DNA of 7,176 nucleotides from Candidatus Alcyoniella australis (GCA_030765605.1 JAVCCG010000032.1:1-7176); one strand, 5' to 3'; positions 1 to 6,654 are shown, numbered from the stretch's first letter. Translations and numbers: made by a program. The notes: generated from the letters alone by a model not told the origin.

Positions 1-652
1 CGTTCCAGGCCCCGCCGCGAAGAACGCGGTACGAGCCCGACGACGGGCCCTTCGGATCGCGGGAGGGACTTGAGGAATAGTACTTCTCGCCGTACCAATC
101 CGCGGTCCACTCCCAGGCGTTGCCCAGCATGTCGTACAGTCCGTAGGCGTTGGCCTGCTTCTGTCCCACAGGATGTGTTTTAAAGTCTGAGTTGTCGAAA
201 TACCAGCCTACGGAATCAACGCTGCCATAGCGTACTCCGGTCGTACCACCCCGCGCCGCGCACTCCCACTCCGCCTCGGTGGGCAGGCGCTTGCCCACCC
301 GTTCGCAATAGGTCTTGGCATCGTTCCAGGATACTTTTTCCACCGGGCAGTTGGAGCAGCCAGAGAATTTGCTCGGGTTGTTGCCCATTGCTCGTTGGTA
401 ATCGGCCTGCGTTACCTCGTACACGTCCATATAGAACGTGCTGACGGTAACCTGGTGCCTTGGCTTCTCATCGCCATCGCACTCGCTGTCGCCGGGCGAA
501 CAGCCCATCTGGAACGTGCCACCCGGGATCAGGACCATGACCGCAGGAGGCGATGCCTGGCCCAGCGTCTTGTCAGAGCAGGACAAGATAAACACGACCG
601 AGCACACCAGGAAAAGAATGACCACTGCCGAATGCAGCCGACGAACCCTCAT
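1..652 (-). CDS. FGE-sulfatase (SUMF1) domain lipoprotein, partial (C-terminus beyond the left edge)
   Basis: The visible 217 residues are the N-terminal and central part of a formylglycine-generating-enzyme/SUMF1-type domain. The ATG at 652-650 is preceded by GGGAGG (659-664) at good spacing. Residues 1-24 form a basic then hydrophobic leader ending in ILSC, a plausible lipobox with Cys25 as the lipidated residue, so the protein is probably an envelope lipoprotein. Family motifs in order are IPGGTFQMGC (42-51), a DEKPRHQVTV block (61-70), YEVTQADY (78-85), CPVEKVSWNDA (102-112), RLPTEAEWE (122-130), GLYDMLGNAWEWTADWY (171-187) and RVLRGGAWN (209-217). Cysteines 51, 57, 99 and 102 are typical of one bacterial subfamily. 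True FGEs have RGGSFLC at the last motif, with the catalytic Cys just after it; here it reads RGGAWN and the window ends at that point. A non-catalytic or alternative SUMF1 homologue is therefore more likely than a real sulfatase-activating enzyme. It is separated from the next gene by 205 nt and is probably transcribed on its own. Confidence 0.9.
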   Translation of the reverse strand, partial: MRVRRLHSAVVILFLVCSVVFILSCSDKTLGQASPPAVMVLIPGGTFQMGCSPGDSECDGDEKPRHQVTVSTFYMDVYEVTQADYQRAMGNNPSKFSGCSNCPVEKVSWNDAKTYCERVGKRLPTEAEWECAARGGTTGVRYGSVDSVGWYFDNSDFKTHPVGQKQANAYGLYDMLGNAWEWTADWYGEKYYSSSPSRDPKGPSSGSYRVLRGGAWN

Positions 653-699
653 GGGCAACCTCCCTTTAATGCGCATTGCAATCTTGAATAAATACTACC

Positions 700-724
700 T
701 TGCCGATCATAAGTAAAACGGCAA
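700..724. repeat. Small inverted repeat upstream of the SUMF1 gene, possible operator
   Basis: TTGCCG (700-705) and CGGCAA (719-724) are perfect reverse complements separated by 13 bp, about 50 bp upstream of the SUMF1-lipoprotein start. The half-site spacing would suit a dimeric regulator. AT-rich stretches here (for example TAGTAT at 697-692 read on the minus strand) could supply a -10 element, but I see no well-spaced -35. A 6-bp arm can occur by chance. Confidence 0.25.
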
Positions 725-830
725 TCGAGGAAGTCGGGGCGACGCGGGCGGCAGCCAAACAGCGTCGCGTTTTGAATGGGATTGTAATATTTACGTGTTG
801 AGTTTCAGTCTCATTCCGTATCGAAGTGAT

Positions 831-847
831 GCGCACACATAGTGCGC
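831..847 (-). terminator. Stem-loop just downstream of the RmlC-like gene, possible terminator or 3' end
   Basis: GCGCAC (831-836), loop ACATA, GTGCGC (842-847) is a perfect 6-bp stem with a 5-nt loop, lying 10 nt after the stop codon of the RmlC-like gene on the minus strand. Its position suits the 3' end of the seven-gene run. No run of U follows on either strand, so it is not a classical intrinsic terminator; it may stabilise the 3' end or assist Rho-dependent ending. Confidence 0.35.
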
Positions 848-857
848 CCCGCGTTGT

Positions 858-1313
858 TCAGCGGTCGGTGGTATCCCAGTCAAATGGGATTTTATCGGTG
901 TGCGCGGGCAGCCGGAACTCGTCGGGCTGATTGTGATCGTAGGCCATGGTCGGCACGTTGATTACAATCGCCTCTTTTTCGCCCAGGCCCTTGAACCCGT
1001 GGTACACGCCCTTGGGAATGCGCAGCAGGATCATGTTGTGCTCGCCCATCACCACCTGCTGGGTCTCGCCGTTGGTCGGCGAGTCCTCGCGCGTATCAAA
1101 GAGCCCCACGCGGATCATGCCGTGTACGCAGCAGAAGTGGTCGTCTTGCAGCTTGTGATAGTGCCAGGCCTTGACCACGCCGGGGTAGACCGTGGTGAAG
1201 TAGATTTGGCCGAATTGCTCGAACAGCTCGTCGTCGTTGCGCAGTATCTCGGCCAGCCGTCCGCGGTCGTCGGGATTAACTTTAATCGGTTTGATTGCCA
1301 CGCCGTGGATCAT
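858..1313 (-). CDS. RmlC-like cupin (dTDP-4-dehydrorhamnose 3,5-epimerase family), short form
   Basis: This 151-residue protein resembles the core cupin fold of the RmlC sugar-epimerase family, which epimerises dTDP-4-keto-6-deoxyglucose on the way to dTDP-rhamnose and other deoxysugars in the cytoplasm. Recognisable pieces are the early DDRGRLAEILRNDDE region (15-29), KAWHYHKLQ (48-56), which aligns with RGLHYQ so that His51 matches the catalytic His, a VHGMIRVGLFDTRE turn (63-76) and RIPKGVYHGF (98-107), which matches IPEGFAHGF. It is shorter than the usual roughly 180 residues, and the conserved Lys of the RmlC GKLV segment appears replaced (Asp58 or His59), so the exact reaction is uncertain. 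The ATG at 1313 is chosen because AGGAGA (1318-1323) precedes it and overlaps the rmlA stop; an in-frame upstream extension would lie inside rmlA. The 8-nt gap after rmlA indicates co-transcription and a shared role in activated-sugar supply. Confidence 0.78.
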   Translation of the reverse strand: MIHGVAIKPIKVNPDDRGRLAEILRNDDELFEQFGQIYFTTVYPGVVKAWHYHKLQDDHFCCVHGMIRVGLFDTREDSPTNGETQQVVMGEHNMILLRIPKGVYHGFKGLGEKEAIVINVPTMAYDHNQPDEFRLPAHTDKIPFDWDTTDR

Positions 1314-1321
1314 TTTATCTC

Positions 1322-2386
1322 CTAGAGGATTCCCACCAGGCTGCTGTCGCCGAGCATAAAGCGGTAGGCCTTGGGCTTGAGGTTGAGTTTCTGCACCTTG
1401 ACGTTCTGGCCGATCAGCGAGTCGGTGATCTGCACGTCGATGTCCAGCACCTGGCTGCACTCGAGCACGATCGAATGTTCGATCTCGCAGTTGCGAACCA
1501 CCGTGTCGTAGTAGATCGCGGTGAACGGACCGATAAAACTATTCTCGATCACCGCGTTGCGGCCGATGATCGCCGGGCCGCGGATCGTCGAGTTGACGAC
1601 CTTGGCCCCGGGCTCGATCACCACCTTGAACTCCACCGAGCTTTGCGCACAGACCTCGCCCTCGATGCGGGTCTTAAACGTGTCGAGCACCATGCGGTTG
1701 GCTTCGAGCATGTCCTCGAGCTTGCCGGTGTCCTTCCACCAGCCGGTGACCTCGTGGCTGATTACCTCGTAGCCCTGGTCGACCAACCATTGGATGGCGT
1801 CGGTGATCTCAAGTTCGCCGCGCGCGCTGGGCTTGATGGCCCGCGCCGCCTTAAACACGGTCTTGTCGAACATGTACACGCCCACCAGCGCCAGGTCCGA
1901 TTGCGGATCGGCGGGCTTCTCATCGAGACGCACCACGCGGCCGTGGTCGAGCTGGGCCACGCCGAACTGGCTGGGGTTGGGCACCTTGTGCAGCAGGATC
2001 TGCGAGTTGGGCTGCTTAGCCTTGAAATCGGCCACCAGCTCGGAGATGCCGCCCATGATTAAGTTGTCGCCCAAATACATCACGAAGGTGCTCTCGCCGA
2101 TGTACTCCTCGGCCGTGAGCACCGCGTGGGCCAATCCCAACGGCTGGTCCTGACGGATGTAGGTCACTTTGCAGCCGAACTTGGAGCCGTCGCCCACCGC
2201 GGCGCGAATCTCGTTCTCGGTGTCGCCGACGATGATCCCGATGTCGTCGATCCCGGCCCCAACGATTGCCTCGATGCCGTAAAACAGCACCGGCTTGTTG
2301 GCCACGGGCACCAGCTGCTTGGCGCTGGTGTGGGTGATCGGCCGCAGCCGCGTCCCCTTACCGCCGGAGAGGATTAGCCCCTTCAT
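1322..2386 (-). CDS. rmlA: Glucose-1-phosphate thymidylyltransferase, long form (RmlA/StrD type)
   Basis: The 354-residue product is a sugar-nucleotidyltransferase that would join dTTP and glucose-1-phosphate into dTDP-glucose, the first step towards dTDP-rhamnose and other deoxysugars. The N-terminal Rossmann-like catalytic domain (about 1-240) has GGKGTRLRPIT (8-18) for nucleotide binding, SAKQLVPVANKPV (21-33) with Lys23, LGDN (105-108) with the metal-binding Asp107, EKP (156-158), GELEITD (190-196) and WWKDTG (216-221). The C-terminal part (about 245-354) has hexapeptide-like IIGRNAVIENSFIG spacing of a left-handed beta-helix, which distinguishes the long form from the shorter roughly 290-residue RmlA. 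The start is ATG at 2386: GAGGAG (2392-2397) lies 5 nt upstream, whereas the in-frame GTG two codons earlier overlaps that site. It begins 9 nt after the SPOR gene and is followed after 8 nt by the RmlC-like gene. No rmlB or rmlD is in view, so the final sugar cannot be named. Confidence 0.93.
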   Translation of the reverse strand: MKGLILSGGKGTRLRPITHTSAKQLVPVANKPVLFYGIEAIVGAGIDDIGIIVGDTENEIRAAVGDGSKFGCKVTYIRQDQPLGLAHAVLTAEEYIGESTFVMYLGDNLIMGGISELVADFKAKQPNSQILLHKVPNPSQFGVAQLDHGRVVRLDEKPADPQSDLALVGVYMFDKTVFKAARAIKPSARGELEITDAIQWLVDQGYEVISHEVTGWWKDTGKLEDMLEANRMVLDTFKTRIEGEVCAQSSVEFKVVIEPGAKVVNSTIRGPAIIGRNAVIENSFIGPFTAIYYDTVVRNCEIEHSIVLECSQVLDIDVQITDSLIGQNVKVQKLNLKPKAYRFMLGDSSLVGIL

Positions 2387-2391
2387 CTGCA

Positions 2392-2397
2392 CTCCTC
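2392..2397 (-). promoter_or_regulatory. Ribosome binding site that fixes the rmlA start
   Basis: On the minus strand GAGGAG is followed by 5 nt and then ATG (2386-2384). It overlaps the TGA stop of the SPOR gene (2398-2396), so ribosomes finishing SPOR would already cover it. A GTG inside the site (2392-2390) is therefore an unlikely start. Confidence 0.7.
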
Positions 2398-3127
2398 AAT
2401 TAATTCGGGTTACGAACGCGTTGCGCCCCTCGGCCTGGGCGATCGCCTCGCGCATCTTCTCCGCGCCGTCCTGGTCCTCGAACTGGCCCACGCGCACACG
2501 ATAATAGATCCCCTTGCCCGAGATCTCGGCGCGCACCACGTAGGCCGGCCAGCCGTGATTTTTAAGCTTGAGCACGTCGGCGTCGGCTTGGCCGCGCTCC
2601 TGAAAACTGGCCACCTGCACGGTCCAATTGCCCGCATGCATCGGCGGGGAGTACGGGGTCGGCGCGGCCTCGGGCGTGGGCGCGGGCGTGGCCGCAACCT
2701 CGGGCGTTGCCGCGTCCGCGGGAGTTATCTCGGGCGTGGGCTCGACCGTAGGCGGCGGCTCAGTCCCGCCCGGACCGTCGAAGGTGTAGCGGATGCCGCC
2801 GACCTCGTCGGTTACGTTGCTCGGATCAAGCTCGGTGCTCGAAATGATTTTGGGCGTTTGTGCGGCCTCTGGCGTAGGTGTGGGCTCGGGCGTGGCCGCG
2901 GGCTCGATCTGCTCCCAGGGCGTGGGGGTAATCGCGGCCACGCCGCGGGTGGTCAGCTCGGGCCGCGGGGTGGGCACGCGCCGCACCTGTTCGAGGCGCG
3001 AGCCGACCTTAACTCCCAGATAGAACACGATCGCCAGCAGCACCAGGGAGCTGAGAAAGATCGCCGCGATCTGGCGGTTGTCCAGCTTGATTTCGACCTT
3101 GTCGCGGATCTTGCGCAGGTCACGCAT
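2396..3127 (-). CDS. Membrane-anchored SPOR-domain protein
   Basis: The 243-residue protein has a basic cytoplasmic N-terminus (1-19, rich in Lys and Arg), one transmembrane helix (about 20-42, AAIFLSSLVLLAIVFYLGV), a long Pro/Thr/Glu-rich linker (about 51-165, with many TPEP, TPTP and ATPE units) and a C-terminal SPOR domain (about 167-243: WTVQVASFQ, YYRVRVGQF, then an amphipathic helix and FVTRIN). This is the layout of FtsN- or DedD-like proteins: inner-membrane anchor, flexible periplasmic spacer, and a SPOR domain that binds denuded glycan strands at the division septum. Function in septal peptidoglycan remodelling is known for the family and inferred here; the sequence does not say which SPOR paralogue it is. 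The ATG at 3127 follows a G-rich AGGGGGGAAACC segment that can act as a ribosome binding site. It lies 39 nt after argS and 9 nt before rmlA, and I associate argS followed by a SPOR gene with deltaproteobacterial genomes. Confidence 0.9.
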   Translation of the reverse strand: MRDLRKIRDKVEIKLDNRQIAAIFLSSLVLLAIVFYLGVKVGSRLEQVRRVPTPRPELTTRGVAAITPTPWEQIEPAATPEPTPTPEAAQTPKIISSTELDPSNVTDEVGGIRYTFDGPGGTEPPPTVEPTPEITPADAATPEVAATPAPTPEAAPTPYSPPMHAGNWTVQVASFQERGQADADVLKLKNHGWPAYVVRAEISGKGIYYRVRVGQFEDQDGAEKMREAIAQAEGRNAFVTRIN

Positions 3128-3166
3128 GGTTTCCCCCCTGGCGGCAGCAGGCGTTGGTGTTGATGC

Positions 3167-4822
3167 TCACATCCTCTCAGGGGCTGAGACACCGATCAAG
3201 GCCAAGGCGTTCGCCGTGACCTGTTTGACCAGTTTGCACATCAACAGCCGCGCCGCGGTCAGCTCCGGATCGTCCGAGATGATCCGGTGTCCGGCGTACC
3301 ACGGATGGAACTGTCCGGCCAGGCTTTGCAGCCAGGCGGTGATGCGGTGCGGCTCAAGCTCGCGCGCGGCCGAGGCCACTGCGTCGGGCAGGCTGAGGAT
3401 CGTTTTTATCAGCTGCCGCTCGTCCGCGGTCTGCAACAGCCGCGGATCAACGTCCGCAACGCTCGGGATCGTCAGCCCGGCCTCGACGGCCTTGGCGAAC
3501 ACCGAGCAGATCCGCGCGTGCATGTACTGGATGTAGTACACCGGGTTGTCCAGGGTCTTCTTGACCGCCAGGTCGAGGTCGAAATCGAGGTGCGCGTCGT
3601 GACGGCGCGAGAGGATGATCGTGCGCGCCGCGTCCACGCCGACCTCGCTCACCACGTCGGCCAGGGTCTCGAACTCCCCGGAGCGCTTGCTCATTTTAAC
3701 TTCCTGCCCCTCGCGCATCAGCCGCACCATCTGGATCAGCATTACCTGGAAGTCGTCCGGATCGTGCCCCAACGCGGCGCAGGCCGAGCGCATGCGCGGT
3801 ACGTAGCCGTGATGGTCCGCGCCCCAGACGTCGATCAGCCGGTCGAAGCCGCGCTCGAACTTGTCGCGGTGATAGGCGATGTCCGAGGCGAAGTAGGTGC
3901 GGCTGCCGTCGGACTTGGTCACCACCCGGTCTTTATCGTCGCCCCAGCGGGTCGAGGCGAACCACTTGGCGCCGTCCTGGTCGAACATGTGCCCGTGCTG
4001 CTCCAGATCGCCAAGGGCCCGGTCGACCTCTCCGGCCTCAACCATTGTGCGTTCGGAACTCCAGACGTCGATCGGCACGCGGAACTGCTCCAGGTCGTCC
4101 TTGATCCGCTGCAACAGCCGGTCCGCGGCCCAACGCGCCACAGCGTCGAGCTCGTCGTCGGTCGGCGGAAAGCTCTCGCGCTGTTCGCGCAGCTGCTTGG
4201 CCAGTTCGATGACGTACTCGCCGTGGTACATATCCTGGTCCAGCTCAATCTGCTCTCCGGCGAGCTCGCGGCAGCGCGCGAGCATCGTGCGCCCCAGGTT
4301 GCGAATCTGGACGCCGGTGTCGTTGACGTAGTACTCACGCACCACATCGTAACCCGCGGCCTCGAGCACCCGCGCCGCAGCGTCGCCCACTGCCGCGTTG
4401 CGGCCGTGCCCCACATGCAGCGGGCCGGTGGGGTTGGCGCTGACGAACTCGATGTTGACCTTGAGCCCCTTGCCCAGGTCGATGCGTCCGAAACCCGCGC
4501 CCGCGGCCTCCAGGGCCGTGAGCTGCTCGGCCAGGGCGTCGCGGGCCGTGAACAGGTTGATGAACCCCGCGCCCGCAACCTCGGCGCGCCGCAGCAGCGC
4601 GTTGTCCGGCAGATGATCGATGATCGATTGCGCCACATCGCGCGGCGCGCGCCGGGCCTGCTTGGCGAGCTTGAACGCCACGTTGCAGCTCAGGTCGCCG
4701 AACCCGGCCTCCTTGGGCACGCTGATCTCCCACTGCGGCGTATCGCCTGGGGGCAGCGATTCATCTTGTTGCGCGGCGGCGATCGCAGCGTTGATCAGCT
4801 TGACGACCTCAGTCTTCATCAT
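3167..4822 (-). CDS. argS: Arginyl-tRNA synthetase
   Basis: This class I aminoacyl-tRNA synthetase charges tRNA-Arg with arginine in the cytoplasm. The 551 residues match the usual length. Visible parts are the N-terminal additional domain with PKEAGFGDLSCNVAF (36-50), the HIGH-type motif in NPTGPLHVGHGRN (130-142), YYVNDTGVQIRNLG (164-177), DVWGADHHGYVPRM (331-344), the KMSKS-type loop KMSKR (376-380) and the C-terminal helical DALR anticodon-binding domain beginning near DNPVYYIQYMHARI (425-438). All catalytic motifs are intact, so it should be functional and essential. The start region has two consecutive ATG codons (4822 and 4819); the first overlaps the end of the upstream CX2C gene by 14 nt. 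The preceding GGGG is a poor ribosome binding site, which suggests translational coupling to the small gene. The SPOR gene follows after 39 nt. Confidence 0.97.
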   Translation of the reverse strand: MMKTEVVKLINAAIAAAQQDESLPPGDTPQWEISVPKEAGFGDLSCNVAFKLAKQARRAPRDVAQSIIDHLPDNALLRRAEVAGAGFINLFTARDALAEQLTALEAAGAGFGRIDLGKGLKVNIEFVSANPTGPLHVGHGRNAAVGDAAARVLEAAGYDVVREYYVNDTGVQIRNLGRTMLARCRELAGEQIELDQDMYHGEYVIELAKQLREQRESFPPTDDELDAVARWAADRLLQRIKDDLEQFRVPIDVWSSERTMVEAGEVDRALGDLEQHGHMFDQDGAKWFASTRWGDDKDRVVTKSDGSRTYFASDIAYHRDKFERGFDRLIDVWGADHHGYVPRMRSACAALGHDPDDFQVMLIQMVRLMREGQEVKMSKRSGEFETLADVVSEVGVDAARTIILSRRHDAHLDFDLDLAVKKTLDNPVYYIQYMHARICSVFAKAVEAGLTIPSVADVDPRLLQTADERQLIKTILSLPDAVASAARELEPHRITAWLQSLAGQFHPWYAGHRIISDDPELTAARLLMCKLVKQVTANALALIGVSAPERM

Positions 4823-5012
4823 CGCCCCAGGCGGGCAGGCCGCGATGGCGCGGATCGTCGGGCTTGGGCTCGCCGGTCTGCTCGGGTTCGGCGATTGTCA
4901 CGTCGCGGCTGTAGTCCGGGCAGCGCAGCTTGTTCTTTTCGACGTTGAAGCGCTTGGCGCAGGTGCCGCGCCAGGCGCAAAGGGCGCAGATGGTTCTTGC
5001 ATCGAGGGTCAT
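4809..5012 (-). CDS. Small four-cysteine protein (CX2C-X5-C-X12-C), function unknown
   Basis: This 67-residue protein has Cys9, Cys12, Cys18 and Cys31 in the pattern CX2C-X5-C-X12-C, within ICALCAWRGTCAKRF (8-22) and LRCPDYSRDV (29-38). The tail (about 40-67) is acidic and Pro-rich, ending in WGDDED, and is probably disordered. Four clustered cysteines suggest a structural zinc site or, less likely, an iron-sulfur cluster; no enzymatic motif is visible. I loosely recall similar short cysteine proteins with a CPDY/F-S/T-RD ending in deltaproteobacterial genomes, but cannot name a family. It is likely real: its ATG overlaps the nitrilase-gene stop as ATGA, AGGAG lies about 9 nt upstream, and its end overlaps argS by 14 nt. 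No signal peptide is seen, so it is probably cytoplasmic. Its position between two coupled genes may serve to couple their translation as well as to make a protein. Confidence 0.8.
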   Translation of the reverse strand: MTLDARTICALCAWRGTCAKRFNVEKNKLRCPDYSRDVTIAEPEQTGEPKPDDPRHRGLPAWGDDED

Positions 5013-5869
5013 TCGGGGGGCTCCTGATCCTGGTTATCGCAGATCGCGGCGTACTGGTCGGGGCGGCGGTCGCGCAGCAGCGGGAACTCGCGCCGGATCA
5101 GCACCAGCGCCTCGCGGTGCAGCTCGCCGAGCATCAGCCCCTCGGCCTCACCCGCCTCCTGCCCCGCCAGATCGCCGTAGGGGTCGACCAGAAAGCTGCG
5201 ACCGTAGAAGTGTTGCTCGGGCGCGCCGCCCACGCGGTTGACCCGCAGCACGTACACGCCGTTGAACAGCGCGTTGGCCGAGATCGCACGCAGCCACAGA
5301 TCGTGGCTCTCGCCGCAGTTGGCCGTGGGCGCCACGATCAGCTCCGCTCCGGCCAGGGCCAATGCGCGGCAGCCCTCGGGAAACAGGTTGTCCCACGCGA
5401 CCTGGACCCCGACCCGCAGTCCGGCCAGCTGGGCCAGCACAAAGCCGTTGTCCCCGGCGCTGAAGTAGTGCCGCTCCTCCCAGCGCGGAAGCTGGGGCAC
5501 GTGCAGCTTGCGATACACGCCGCGAACCTCGCCGTGCTCATCGATCAACGCGGTGGAGTTGTAGCAGCGCTCGCCGTCGCGCTCGAAAAACGGAAAGACC
5601 ACGGCCACGCCGCGCTGCTGCGCGGCCTCGCGGATCGCGCTGATGGCCGGGCCGTCCAGCGGCTGGGCCAGCTCGAATCCGCGCTCATCGATCTGCGCCG
5701 GAAACCACGGCAGATGCGCCAGCTCGGGAAAGCAGGCCAGGTTCACGCCCTGGTCCGCGGCCACGTTGATCAGCTCGACGCAGCGTTCGATGTTGGCCTG
5801 CGGATCGGGCCCCGGCCCGACCTGGATCGCGGCCACTGTCTTGGATTTGGATGCGTTTTCGTTGATCAT
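5009..5869 (-). CDS. Nitrilase-superfamily protein lacking the catalytic cysteine (N-carbamoylputrescine amidase-like)
   Basis: The 286-residue protein has the complete carbon-nitrogen hydrolase fold and resembles N-carbamoylputrescine amidases: FPELAHLPWF (48-57) with Glu49, VYRKLHVPQ (118-126) with Lys121, ERHYFSAGD (132-140) with the second Glu at 132, DNLFPEG (160-166), AGAELIVAPTA (173-183), VNRVGG (210-215), a GRSFLVDPYGD block (223-233) and the family ending PLLRDRRPDQYAAI (263-276). In active members the nucleophile is in a CWD or CYD motif before FPE; here residues 158-160 read AWD with codon GCG. All three bases differ from TGC, so a single sequencing error cannot explain it. Cys167 and Cys185 lie elsewhere and do not obviously substitute. 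The protein is therefore probably not a normal amidase. The ATG at 5869 abuts the upstream stop without a gap and has only a weak ribosome binding site; the downstream gene overlaps as ATGA. The family assignment is firm, the lack of activity is an inference. Confidence 0.9.
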   Translation of the reverse strand: MINENASKSKTVAAIQVGPGPDPQANIERCVELINVAADQGVNLACFPELAHLPWFPAQIDERGFELAQPLDGPAISAIREAAQQRGVAVVFPFFERDGERCYNSTALIDEHGEVRGVYRKLHVPQLPRWEERHYFSAGDNGFVLAQLAGLRVGVQVAWDNLFPEGCRALALAGAELIVAPTANCGESHDLWLRAISANALFNGVYVLRVNRVGGAPEQHFYGRSFLVDPYGDLAGQEAGEAEGLMLGELHREALVLIRREFPLLRDRRPDQYAAICDNQDQEPPE

Positions 5870-6631
5870 CTACTGCAAAGTCCGGGTGATAAATTCCACG
5901 AGCCGCGCGAACAGCTCGGGACGGTTTTGTAACAGGCGCGTGCCGTGCCCGCCAGCGGGGTAAAGCAGCAGCTCCGCGTCCACCTGCGCCGACTCCTTGA
6001 GTCGCTGCACCGTGCGCGCCGAATACTCGTCGTCCTGCGCCGCGGCCAACAACAAACGGCAATCGCGCAACTCGGTCACGGCCCCCTGGGTGGTCAGGCC
6101 GCGATAATCAAGCCCCGGCGAGAGCAGCGCCAGGCCCCGCACCCCGCCGTGTTGCGCAGTGTAAACCAGCGCGGCGTTGGCCCCGATGCTGGCCCCGACG
6201 ATCATTACGGCGTTGCCCTGGATCATCGGATGCTCGGTCATGAAGCTGCGTGCGGCGCGCACGTCCAGCAGCATGCCCGCGAAATCATCATTCGTGAACC
6301 GGCGATAATCCAGCTCGGCCGGATGCTCGCCGATGCGTTGCGTGGACTCGCCGTGGCCGCGCAGATCGATGGCCAAACAGGCGATGCCGCGCGCTCCCAG
6401 CTCGCGGGCCAGGGCCTGAAAATCGCTGCGGGAGCGGCCCATCATGTGCAGCAACAGTGCGCCGGGCTGCGCCTGCTCGCCTGATTGATACAGCGTGCCC
6501 ACCAGCACCACCTGGTCCGAGGTGACGATTTTGACGGTCGAGCCCACGGGCCCATCGCCCTGCGCCGCAAGCGGCGCAGCAATCACCAGCAGCGCGCACA
6601 GCGCTGTAATCAGCAGAATGGACCGTTTCAT
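5870..6631 (-). CDS. Secreted alpha/beta-hydrolase fold protein
   Basis: The 253-residue product starts with a Sec signal peptide (MKRS, hydrophobic stretch 5-19, probable cleavage after LAA at 21-23), so it should act in the periplasm or outside the cell. The mature part is a single alpha/beta-hydrolase domain: HMMG (62-65) for the oxyanion-hole loop, AIDLRGHGES (87-96), the nucleophile elbow VGASIGA (145-151) with Ser148 in GASIG, AAAQDDEYS (196-204) with the acid Asp200 or Asp201, and PAGGHG (225-230) with His229. The triad is complete, so an esterase, lipase or peptidase-like activity is plausible, but the substrate cannot be read from the sequence. The ATG at 6631 is preceded by GAGGAG five nucleotides upstream and by a good promoter. 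It is the first gene of the minus-strand run, and the nitrilase-family gene begins at the very next base after its stop. Confidence 0.9.
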   Translation of the reverse strand: MKRSILLITALCALLVIAAPLAAQGDGPVGSTVKIVTSDQVVLVGTLYQSGEQAQPGALLLHMMGRSRSDFQALARELGARGIACLAIDLRGHGESTQRIGEHPAELDYRRFTNDDFAGMLLDVRAARSFMTEHPMIQGNAVMIVGASIGANAALVYTAQHGGVRGLALLSPGLDYRGLTTQGAVTELRDCRLLLAAAQDDEYSARTVQRLKESAQVDAELLLYPAGGHGTRLLQNRPELFARLVEFITRTLQ

Positions 6632-6654
6632 CGCGTCTCCTCAGAGCGGATCGT

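Noticed and set aside
858-1460. A longer form of the RmlC-like protein starting at 1460.
   Set aside because: The extra 49 residues lie inside the 3' part of rmlA in another frame and resemble no RmlC; the ATG at 1313 has its own AGGAGA site.
1295-2062. A 255-codon plus-strand open frame opposite rmlA.
   Set aside because: The composition is of the antisense type (many Val, Asp, His, Leu) and the opposite strand encodes a full rmlA.
2387-2392. A GTG start for rmlA two codons upstream of the chosen ATG.
   Set aside because: The GTG lies within the ribosome binding site GAGGAG, so only the ATG at 2386 has usable spacing.
2640-2960. GC-rich short-period repetitive DNA inside the SPOR gene that might be a mobile or CRISPR-like repeat.
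   Set aside because: It is explained by codons for the Pro/Thr/Glu/Ala-rich linker; the units are irregular and there are no spacers.
3287-4948. A 553-codon open frame on the plus strand opposite argS.
   Set aside because: It is antisense to the complete argS gene, rich in Arg, His, Gly and Ala, with no family motif; such frames are common opposite GC-rich genes.
4997-5932. A 311-codon plus-strand open frame opposite the nitrilase-like gene.
   Set aside because: It is an antisense shadow of a gene with clear family motifs and crosses two gene boundaries without a ribosome binding site.
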